From positions 1 to 49,800 of the forward strand of contig JAGGSM010000064.1 of the NCBI GenBank assembly GCA_021159105.1: a DNA stretch of 49,800 bases, in the 5' to 3' direction. Position 1 is the first letter of the stretch. Every line of letters starts with the position of its first letter. The notes under the pieces were generated by a model. That model had not been told where the DNA came from and did not search any database. It worked only from the letters and a program-made list of their open reading frames with translations. Source of the stretch: Candidatus Bipolaricaulota bacterium (GTDB lineage: Bacteria; Bipolaricaulota; Bipolaricaulia; UBA7950; UBA9294). A program made the position numbers and the translations under genes. Positions 42,633 to 49,248 of this stretch are shown here, piece by piece.

Positions 42633-43958
42633 TCAACCCGGATCATCTTCGCCAGCAGGCTGTATGCTGCTCAGGATATCCTTCAAACTAGGTGCTTCCT
42701 GCCCATTCCAACCGTCAGCTCTGACAGATATGGTGAAGTCAAGGCCCATCTCCGCATTGAGATTGGCCACTTGATCGCTCAGTCGCTTTGAGGCCACCTG
42801 TGCTCCGGCAAGCGGTGTCTCCGGCAGCAGCGCCACGAACCGTTGCTCGCTCACACGAAATACTGGATCAACCGATCGGAGCTTCGCAATGAGGAGGTTC
42901 GCTGTCGCCTGCAGGAGACGTTTCTTATTCTCTTCAGAGGTTCCCTCGCCCGGAGATATGTCTACGATCAGGACCGAAGTTGGATGCCCGTAGCGTGCTC
43001 CCTTCTTCAACTCCTGATCAAGGAGCCTTTGGAAGTAGGAGAACGTGTAAGTGCCCGTCTCTTCGTCGAGCATAACTACGTCCCGCAGTGCCTGTTCGCG
43101 CGATCCGATCACCTTTATCATCAGGTTGAAGACATCGATGAACCGCGCCATCTCGTCACGTACCTTCAGCCCTGCTTGCCTGACCGGCCCAGTCGATACC
43201 TGCACACCGTAGTTCCTCTGTGAGACACTCTCCGCCGCTGCTGCCAGCCTAAGGATCGGCCGGGTGACGATGAGGCTCACGATCCCGTAGATGAGGAAGC
43301 CGAGAACGAGGAATCCGATAACAGATGCCAGCCCAAGCTCTAGTGAGAGGTGATTGACGTAGCGTTGCTGTTCGGCAAGGGACATGTCCACCGAGACTAC
43401 CCCGACCAGATCTGCATCCATGAATAGAGGATAGTCTGCGCGCAGGTATGCTTCTCCCCCTACCCGAACCTGCCTTACCCGCACATCCCGCAGGGCGAGC
43501 AAGGCGCCCTGCGCTTCTTGTGAAAGGATCTTGCCAATCAGTGACGAGTCCGTGCTAGCGACAACTCGCAGCCCCCTGCCGGTCACTCCGCTGACCGTTA
43601 TGCCGACGATAGAGTCGTATCGTGTCATCAGGGTATTGATGTCTTGTTCCAGTTGGTCGGAGTAGTACAGTATATATGCCTTCTCCTGAAGCGACTTGGA
43701 GACGACGCTTGCCACGCTGCGGGCACGCTGCTCGTAGATCCCAGCGATGGTGGTGTGAAGCGATGTGAGCGACAACCAGGCTAGGATGCCGATAACTGAG
43801 AGTGTGATCACGAAGACAGGAACAAGAATCTTGATCTTCAGGGGGGATCGATAGTAGATGTTCGATGACAGGGTCATCAAGCCTCTCTTCAACCGGTGCT
43901 TGATCCTTGCCAGGTATCCCTGCTCTTCCGCTCTCTTGTCCTCAACATTCTCGGACAT
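42633..43958 (-). CDS. Membrane sensor with HAMP and degenerate GGDEF domain retaining the I-site
   Basis: The 441-residue protein has a membrane helix at about 40-62, an extracytoplasmic sensor region to about 200, a second helix, a HAMP segment (TRPILRLAAAAESVSQ) and a C-terminal GGDEF-type fold. At the active site the family GG(D/E)EF is SEQRF (residues 370-374, within FRVSEQRFVALLPET), and the upstream N-D-FK motif is missing, so cyclase activity is unlikely. The inhibitory or receptor I-site RxxD is present as RSVD (361-364), exactly five residues before SEQRF. ATG 43958 is preferred to TTG 43967, which is too close to AGGAGG. It follows the beta-helix/binding-protein gene by 14 nt. Confidence 0.85.
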   Translation of the reverse strand: MSENVEDKRAEEQGYLARIKHRLKRGLMTLSSNIYYRSPLKIKILVPVFVITLSVIGILAWLSLTSLHTTIAGIYEQRARSVASVVSKSLQEKAYILYYSDQLEQDINTLMTRYDSIVGITVSGVTGRGLRVVASTDSSLIGKILSQEAQGALLALRDVRVRQVRVGGEAYLRADYPLFMDADLVGVVSVDMSLAEQQRYVNHLSLELGLASVIGFLVLGFLIYGIVSLIVTRPILRLAAAAESVSQRNYGVQVSTGPVRQAGLKVRDEMARFIDVFNLMIKVIGSREQALRDVVMLDEETGTYTFSYFQRLLDQELKKGARYGHPTSVLIVDISPGEGTSEENKKRLLQATANLLIAKLRSVDPVFRVSEQRFVALLPETPLAGAQVASKRLSDQVANLNAEMGLDFTISVRADGWNGQEAPSLKDILSSIQPAGEDDPG

Positions 43959-43972
43959 TGCTACCAACCCTC

Positions 43973-46450
43973 CTATTGAGCCATCAATCCTTGCTGCACC
44001 ATGAACTGCCTGGCAGCCGCCGCTGGATCGCTGTGTAATAACCGTACCCTACTTACCAGGGAATGTACATTATCCGATGTGAGAAGGGGGCGAAGCTCCT
44101 CTTCAATAGCTCGCACTCCAGGGTGTGCATCGATCACGCTCTGGCGCGTGAAGAAGGTTATCTGCCGGGCAGTCAATGCTCCCTGATCATCGTTGAGTGC
44201 CTGGTATCCCACAATCGTAACTGCCTCTTGCAAGCTATGTACAATCGCTGCATCGACTGTCCCCAACTTCAGTGCGGTCTCTGACTCATCGATCCCGTTG
44301 GTCCAGACTACGTTATCCTCTTCGAGTGTTATCCCATATGTCGATGCGAGTGCTGCAACGCTGGCATGAGGGATCTCCCGCTCTACAGCTAGCTTCACGC
44401 TTCTCTGATCACCTGTGAGGTAGATGGCCAGGTTGGAGATTGTCGTTCCAGATAGATGGGTAGCTATCTCCGGGGATACGACAAGCAGGAGCGTATCTTC
44501 TGCTGGAAGAAGGCTGGAGGCGCTTATCCCTGTGTCCGATAGCTCTTTCACATCGAACAGATCGGCCTTCCCAACAGCGACATCGATATCGCCAGCGATG
44601 AGGGCATCCTTCACCTGTTCCTCGCTTTCGAGTCCGATTAGGTCGATCACTCTCATCCCCTCACTCGTTAATCCGAGCTGGAGGAGGCGAGCGATCATGA
44701 CTTGGTCGAGGGAGCTCGTTGCACCGAGGGCAACCGATGCCTTCCAAGACGACCTGGGGAGCACGACCTGGCCTACAATGCGGGAAGGGTCCTCTTCTTC
44801 TGCGCCGTTCCAGTAGTTTCCTTCCGCATAGATTGTCCTATCCGATGAGTTTGATATGTCGTATCTCTTGTTGCCGGAGAAGGAGTTCTTAGCTAGCGTA
44901 AGGGAGAAGCCCTGTTCCGCCCCGGCCAGAAGTTCGGAGTCGCTTCCTCGCAAGATCGTCTCTTGCTTGTCCAGTTTTGAGGAGATCTCCAGCCCAGTGG
45001 AGTTGTATGAGATAGTATTGCCTTCAAGCCTTGTGCCGGTCCCGGACTCGAACAGCCTTAGGGCAATCTCGCTGTGGCTGATGCGGTTGTCCAGAAGTGC
45101 GGTCTGTGATGAAGAGGCGATCAGTACTCCGACCTTGTTGTCCTTGAGAGTGTTGTCTTGAATGTGATTCTTGTCGGCATGATTGAGCAGACACAAGCCC
45201 TGTTCCGAGCTATTGGTCATGCTATTGCGCAGCAGTTGGTTATCGCTTGCTCCAATCAATGCCACTGCGTATGCGCTCCCAGCAGTGACATTGTCGAGGA
45301 GCAGATTCCGCGACCCGGCTGACAAGACAATTCCCGCCAGTGCGTTCTCCTTAAGCGAGTTGCGTAATACCCTATTTCTCGCACCTTCCAGGATCTGGAG
45401 CCCGATCGCGTTCTTCTCCAGGTCATTGGCAAGGATCAGGCTCGACTTAACCCCTTCCAGTGTGAGGGCTGTGCCTTGGCACGTGCTGACGAAGTTGTGC
45501 GTAATGCTGTTATCTTGGCACGCAGAGAGCGAAATCCCATCCCTGAGGCCGTCTTGCACGCTGTTTTCGGATATGGCGTTCTGTGGTGACTTGTACAGTG
45601 AGATCGCGTACTTGGCGCTCCTCCTGATTGAGTTATGCTCTATCCTGTTGTTGGAGGCAGTGTTCAGCAGAATGCCGGTTGCGCAGTCGGTGAACCTGCC
45701 CCCTGTAATGAGGTTCGAAGAGGAACTAAGAATCTCCAGACCGATTTCGCTGCAACTGATCGCGGTAAGCGTGGCGATCTCGTTCTCTTGTGAATCGTCT
45801 TCGATCGAGACTCCGACCCCAACCCCGTCCACGCTGATATCCTCGATCGTGTTGGACCAGGCGGAGGAGAGACGTACGCCAACTGCCGCGTCCTTTCCGA
45901 TGTGGATTTGCTGCAGCCTGTTTCGATTGGCGCTCATCATCTCTATTCCCGTCTTGCATCCGCCGATGACGATCGAGGTGATCACGCTACCGTTGGATTC
46001 GCTCGCCTGTATCCCGACGCGCGCTCCTTCGATAACAAGATCATCAAGACTGGCATTGACTGAGTGCAGCAATTGCACCCCGATGCCGTCTGCTTCGATC
46101 CTGAAACCACGTAACTCGATCCCCGTGGCATGAATTGTCACTGCCGGCTCACCGGTGGGACAGACAATCTTGGCTCGCCCGCCGGACGATATGATCGTTA
46201 CATTTGAAGCATCGATATGAATTGGCCCTTCGTACGGACCGCCTCTCGCTTGAACGACAATCGTCGAACCACCGGCGACTTGATCCAGAGCCGCTTGGAT
46301 CGTCGGGTAGTCCCTCGGCACGACTATCTGTGAAGAAGGAGCAGGTCTACTGACCAAGAAAAACCATGTAAGGGCGCAGGCCGCAAGGACTGCTACTCCT
46401 CCAATTCCCAGCACAAAGTGCCAACTTCCAGGCAGTTTCCTTGACCTCAT
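43973..46450 (-). CDS. Membrane-anchored beta-helix protein fused to an OpuAC-like binding domain
   Basis: The 825 residues comprise an N-terminal membrane anchor (about 12-35), a right-handed parallel beta-helix at about 40-560 (VPRDYPTIQAALDQVAGGS entry, then many repeats of the type N-x-I-x-x-N-x-L as in NosD/pectate-lyase-like proteins), and a C-terminal periplasmic-binding module of the glycine-betaine (OpuAC) type: VALGATSSLDQVMIARLLQLG, ALIAGDIDVAVGK, YGITLEEDNVVWTNGIDES and DPAAAARQFMVQQGL. The ATG lies 6 nt after a TATCAT box with no Shine-Dalgarno, so the mRNA may be leaderless. The sensor gene follows in the same transcript; the pair may sense an extracellular ligand or polysaccharide. 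Confidence 0.85.
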   Translation of the reverse strand: MRSRKLPGSWHFVLGIGGVAVLAACALTWFFLVSRPAPSSQIVVPRDYPTIQAALDQVAGGSTIVVQARGGPYEGPIHIDASNVTIISSGGRAKIVCPTGEPAVTIHATGIELRGFRIEADGIGVQLLHSVNASLDDLVIEGARVGIQASESNGSVITSIVIGGCKTGIEMMSANRNRLQQIHIGKDAAVGVRLSSAWSNTIEDISVDGVGVGVSIEDDSQENEIATLTAISCSEIGLEILSSSSNLITGGRFTDCATGILLNTASNNRIEHNSIRRSAKYAISLYKSPQNAISENSVQDGLRDGISLSACQDNSITHNFVSTCQGTALTLEGVKSSLILANDLEKNAIGLQILEGARNRVLRNSLKENALAGIVLSAGSRNLLLDNVTAGSAYAVALIGASDNQLLRNSMTNSSEQGLCLLNHADKNHIQDNTLKDNKVGVLIASSSQTALLDNRISHSEIALRLFESGTGTRLEGNTISYNSTGLEISSKLDKQETILRGSDSELLAGAEQGFSLTLAKNSFSGNKRYDISNSSDRTIYAEGNYWNGAEEEDPSRIVGQVVLPRSSWKASVALGATSSLDQVMIARLLQLGLTSEGMRVIDLIGLESEEQVKDALIAGDIDVAVGKADLFDVKELSDTGISASSLLPAEDTLLLVVSPEIATHLSGTTISNLAIYLTGDQRSVKLAVEREIPHASVAALASTYGITLEEDNVVWTNGIDESETALKLGTVDAAIVHSLQEAVTIVGYQALNDDQGALTARQITFFTRQSVIDAHPGVRAIEEELRPLLTSDNVHSLVSRVRLLHSDPAAAARQFMVQQGLMAQ

Positions 46451-46456
46451 GATCAG

Positions 46457-46485
46457 ATGATAGCGATTGGTTACGACAAAGTGAA
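46457..46485 (-). promoter_or_regulatory. Promoter for the beta-helix/HAMP-GGDEF operon (probable leaderless mRNA)
   Basis: On the minus strand TTCACT (46480-46485) and TATCAT (46457-46462) have a 17-nt spacer. The -10 box is 6 nt from the ATG, as at 4588-4599. Confidence 0.6.
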
Positions 46486-46525
46486 GGCCTCCCCATCATG
46501 TTCACAGGAGGTAGACGGGGAGGCC
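46486..46525 (-). terminator. Terminator after small coat-like gene C
   Basis: GGCCTCCCC and GGGGAGGCC form a 9-bp stem around a 22-nt loop, followed on the minus strand by TTCACTTTGTC. It separates gene C from the beta-helix operon. Confidence 0.6.
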
Positions 46526-46555
46526 GGGAGCGTCAACGACGCATGGTTCTGGTCA

Positions 46556-47116
46556 TTACTTGGGCATCACCGTGTACACAACCTCAAGGCCATAGCTACC
46601 GGGCCGGTAGTCACTTCCGAGCAATATGCGGTGGTCAACACCGATGTCGAAGCTTCCCCGATTCCCACTTGCCAGTATCTGAGGTGTGTTGCTGATTGGG
46701 AAATACTCCCCTCCATGTTCGCGCAGCAGAAAGTCTGAGATTGGCTTTGTGAACGTTCTATCATCGCTCTGTCCCATATCAGTCTCATCTGTCCACACCT
46801 GGACCTTCCACGGGATATTGCTGTTTACGGTGAGGTCGACCGAGTTCATCTCCTCTATGTACCCCCGTTGAAGATCGTAATCTTCTGGCTGGGGCATCAC
46901 ATAATCGGCTGTCACCGAAGGCCCGTGCGTCCCGGAGCCGGCGATTCGCAGTTCTTGATACGGAAGAACGGTCCAGCTCATGTGCACAGTAACGGAGCTC
47001 TGAGTGGCTAACACCAGCCCGACAGCGGACACAGTAGCAATGCAGGCGAGAGCGACCATTGCCCCCCTCCTGTGCCCTTTGATCCACGCCCCGAATCTGG
47101 GAAAAACTCGTTTCAT
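46556..47116 (-). CDS. Exported small beta-rich protein C (WxL/coat-like)
   Basis: The 186-residue product has a long signal peptide with a basic n-region (MKRVFPRFGAWIKGHRRG, then hydrophobic to about 40) and a domain that aligns with proteins A and B: VHMSWTVLPYQELRIAG, SVDLTVNSNIPWKVQVWTD, and the C-terminus YRPGSYGLEVVYTVMPK. Of three ATGs in a row, 47116 is chosen, 6 nt after AGAGGTG. Unlike A, B and D it has no GEMM aptamer in its leader of about 90 nt, though that leader holds three small hairpins, and it shares the GTCTAAA-N12-AAGGTATANTATA promoter. Confidence 0.78.
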   Translation of the reverse strand: MKRVFPRFGAWIKGHRRGAMVALACIATVSAVGLVLATQSSVTVHMSWTVLPYQELRIAGSGTHGPSVTADYVMPQPEDYDLQRGYIEEMNSVDLTVNSNIPWKVQVWTDETDMGQSDDRTFTKPISDFLLREHGGEYFPISNTPQILASGNRGSFDIGVDHRILLGSDYRPGSYGLEVVYTVMPK

Positions 47117-47212
47117 CATCATCACCTCTAACGCGTAGCCGCATAAACAAGCTACCGATGATACATCTATCATTCTACTGAGAAGCTTCGCTCCTCGCCA
47201 ATCGCTGACAAT

Positions 47213-47244
47213 TATATTATACCTTGCACGCACATTCTTTAGAC
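47213..47244 (-). promoter_or_regulatory. Shared promoter element 3 (gene C, minus strand)
   Basis: On the minus strand GTCTAAA (47238-47244), 12 nt, and AAGGTATAATATA (47213-47225). The layout is identical to elements 1 and 2, which links gene C to the same regulation. The stretch 47245-47379 between this and the plus-strand promoter has nothing else I can name. Confidence 0.75.
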
Positions 47245-47379
47245 AACGAGCTTGCGCAAGTCGCCAGACAGTCTTCTCAGGGACCCTAGCCGGTCTATAC
47301 GCGATAGGCGTAAAGGAAAGTGAAACACTGATCTGGTCGGTGATGGGGTGAGATTATTGTGTCTCGTTTCCTCGCGGTC

Positions 47380-47407
47380 TTGACATGGCGCGCATGAGAA
47401 GTATAAT
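47380..47407 (+). promoter_or_regulatory. Promoter of riboswitch leader 3
   Basis: TTGACA (47380-47385) and TATAAT (47402-47407) with a 16-nt spacer. The -10 region AAGTATAATATAGGTGTA resembles elements 1 and 2 but the -35 is a consensus TTGACA in place of GTCTAA. Confidence 0.75.
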
Positions 47408-47507
47408 ATAGGTGTAAAAAGTGGCAGATGGTAAAAATAAGGGAGGTGGTAGGTGGAGTGAAGATTATGTAAACTGTACGAAGTAGTATGTTGCCTCTCA
47501 CAAGCAT

Positions 47508-47566
47508 TGAAGGGCAACCCGCACGAAAGGGCGGGGCGCAAAGCTACGGCCTGCAAAGGTATGGAC
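47508..47566 (+). promoter_or_regulatory. c-di-GMP-I riboswitch, upstream aptamer of pair 3
   Basis: GGGCAACCC (one A fewer than the usual GCAAACC), a CGCAC-GAAA-GGGCG hairpin, then GGCGCAAAGCTACGG. The second hairpin is short, as in leaders 1 and 2. The lost A and the G for A in GACGCAAAG make this the most divergent aptamer of the six. Confidence 0.75.
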
Positions 47567-47568
47567 GA

Positions 47569-47643
47569 AAGGGCAAACCGGGAGCGATCCCGGGGCGCAA
47601 AGCCTTGAGTCTTCTTTTATTAGAAGATCGTCAGGCTGCCGTG
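47569..47643 (+). promoter_or_regulatory. c-di-GMP-I riboswitch, downstream aptamer of pair 3
   Basis: GGGCAAACC, the GCGA-loop hairpin, GGCGCAAAGCC, a TCTTCT/AGAAGA hairpin (different sequence, same pairing as in leaders 1 and 2) and GTCAGGCTGCC. A GGTA/TACC helix can close it. Confidence 0.88.
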
Positions 47644-47649
47644 GCGTAC

Positions 47650-47701
47650 CTAATGGTGGCAGAGCTACAAGATGCTCATGAAATAAAGACCATTAGGAGG
47701 T
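47650..47701 (+). promoter_or_regulatory. Expression-platform helix beside the Shine-Dalgarno, leader 3
   Basis: CTAATGGT (47650-47657) and ACCATTAG (47689-47696) form a perfect 8-bp helix whose 3' arm overlaps TAGGAGG, the ribosome-binding site of the gene at 47709. Confidence 0.65.
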
Positions 47702-47708
47702 GCTTAAC

Positions 47709-48206
47709 ATGAAGAGGCTTTTTATATCGATTTTGGTAGTAGCGGTGGCAGTGAGTGTGGGTGTTGCGGTTTGGGCCAGCAATCCACAGGATGTACGGGT
47801 GAACTGGCACACCAATAGTTGGATTATCCTCTACGTGCCCGACCAGAGTATCGAGCTGGGTACGATTGACGGTAGCCAGTACAATCCGGCGAGCGAGACC
47901 TGGACGCCGATTACCGATGGGAGCGATCACAGCGCGTACGTGATAACGAACAACGCCGCTGGCTTCACGCTTTCGGTGTCTGCCGCAAACGCTGCTGGGT
48001 ATGTAGCAGCTGATCTGTCTCGTTTCCAGATGGTTGGTGGGAATCTCGGAACGTGGACTGGTAACCTCAATAACACTCAGATCCTGAGCGGTTCGAGTGT
48101 TGGTGTCGGGAGAGCAACCAACATCAACTACCAGTACGTTCCAAGCTGGGACGATGCTGCTGGTGACTATCGCGTGATCGTCACCTACACGGCGACCGCA
48201 CAATAG
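47709..48206 (+). CDS. Exported small beta-rich protein D (coat-like), riboswitch-controlled
   Basis: The 165-residue product has a signal peptide (LFISILVVAVAVSVGVAVWA) and a single domain related to A-C but of a second subtype: NSWIILYVPDQSIELGTIDGS, NNAAGFTLSVSAANAAG, and AAGDYRVIVTYTATAQ at the end. ATG 47709 has AGGAGGTG upstream; GTG 47700 is in frame but inside that site. The next gene (48233) carries two copies of this subtype, so the two probably form a unit, perhaps subunit and tandem-domain partner of one fibre. Confidence 0.82.
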   Translation: MKRLFISILVVAVAVSVGVAVWASNPQDVRVNWHTNSWIILYVPDQSIELGTIDGSQYNPASETWTPITDGSDHSAYVITNNAAGFTLSVSAANAAGYVAADLSRFQMVGGNLGTWTGNLNNTQILSGSSVGVGRATNINYQYVPSWDDAAGDYRVIVTYTATAQ

Positions 48207-48217
48207 GATATCACGGA

Positions 48218-48244
48218 TGGAGCGGTCAAGTTATGGCCGCTCCA
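48218..48244 (+). promoter_or_regulatory. Hairpin enclosing ribosome-binding site and start codon of gene E
   Basis: TGGAGCGG (48218-48225) and CCGCTCCA (48237-48244) pair perfectly; the GGAG lies in the stem and the ATG of the next gene in the loop. It could limit translation or act as a weak terminator after protein D. Confidence 0.6.
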
Positions 48245-49195
48245 CATTCCAAAATGTCCATCAAAGCTGTTCTTCTTTTCCTTCTCGTCTTCCTTCTGGC
48301 CAGTCTGGGCGCCATCGCCAAAACGAGCTGCAACAGTTGGTGGACGGACGAAACCTGCCTCACCGTGCATCCTGATGTCGATCTGGGGACCATCGACTCA
48401 TCCCTTTTTCATGGTGCCACACCCGAAGGGAGCGGCGCATTACAGCCGCTCACGGCGCTGGACAACGCAATTGACATTACGCGCAATGGTTGGGCGAGCC
48501 TGAACTGGACCCTTGAGGTCAAGGCGGCATCGAGCTTGGGGGTGGCCCTTTCGCGCCTGCACTGGAGACACAGTGGAACAGGAGAAGGATACCTGCCGTT
48601 CTCATCGCTCGGCGCTTGGACGCAAGTGGCGACTGGGAGGGGGTCGGCATCTGTCCCAGTGGACTATGAGTACTTGCCGACAACTGCGGATGCTCCTGGG
48701 AACCATCAAGTTACCCTCACCTATCGTGTCACGATCTCATGGGGATCCTATGAGTTGTATTCTGTCAGTGAGGACACGGTGTTGTTCCTCAATGCACGTG
48801 ACTGGATTGTCCTTGCCATTAACGATCGCATCGATCTTGGCACGATCGATGGCGCCGGTTATGTGATGGGAAGGGGGCTTCCGGCGCGTGACAGTGTTGG
48901 CAATGGCATGTTCATCGTCAGCAATTTGACTACGGGCTGGGATGTCACGCTTCAGGTAGGATCGCTATCAACCCCACCGTGCTACAGAGGGGATCTGTTG
49001 AGAGTCTTCTTCTGGCAGATAGACGGCTCGACGTTCCGTTCGGCGAGCGGGCTGCAGGCGCAGCCCATCACTGTGGCTTCAAGCAGTGCGCCAGGGAAGG
49101 TGCAGCACACGCTCGGCTACCGCTACACTCCAACGACTGCTGAATGCGGAGGAGATTATTCCATATCTTTGATCTACACGGCAACGCCGCGCTAG
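48233..49195 (+). CDS. Exported protein E with two copies of the coat-like domain
   Basis: The 320-residue product has a signal peptide (AVLLFLLVFLLASLGAIA) and two consecutive domains of the protein D subtype. The first has VHPDVDLGTIDSSLFHG, LNWTLEVKAAS and NHQVTLTYRVTIS; the second has DWIVLAINDRIDLGTIDGAGY, TGWDVTLQVGS and GGDYSISLIYTATPR. An internal duplication is clear. The start is ATG 48233, weakly served by GGAG in a hairpin; ATG 48254 is a possible alternative without a ribosome-binding site. Cysteines (SCNSWWTDETC, TPPCYRG, AECGG) may form disulfides. It follows gene D by 26 nt and is likely co-transcribed from the riboswitch leader. Confidence 0.8.
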   Translation: MAAPHSKMSIKAVLLFLLVFLLASLGAIAKTSCNSWWTDETCLTVHPDVDLGTIDSSLFHGATPEGSGALQPLTALDNAIDITRNGWASLNWTLEVKAASSLGVALSRLHWRHSGTGEGYLPFSSLGAWTQVATGRGSASVPVDYEYLPTTADAPGNHQVTLTYRVTISWGSYELYSVSEDTVLFLNARDWIVLAINDRIDLGTIDGAGYVMGRGLPARDSVGNGMFIVSNLTTGWDVTLQVGSLSTPPCYRGDLLRVFFWQIDGSTFRSASGLQAQPITVASSSAPGKVQHTLGYRYTPTTAECGGDYSISLIYTATPR

Positions 49196-49248
49196 CGTGC
49201 TTGCATTTGCTTGGTCACATCTGGCAGAATAGCTGTGAGGAGGGACAG

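Noticed and set aside
39496..47643. cGAMP-type (GEMM-Ib) assignment for the riboswitches
   Set aside because: The base before CAAACC is G in every aptamer, matching G20 of the c-di-GMP type, where cGAMP riboswitches have A. Mixed specificity cannot be excluded without binding tests.
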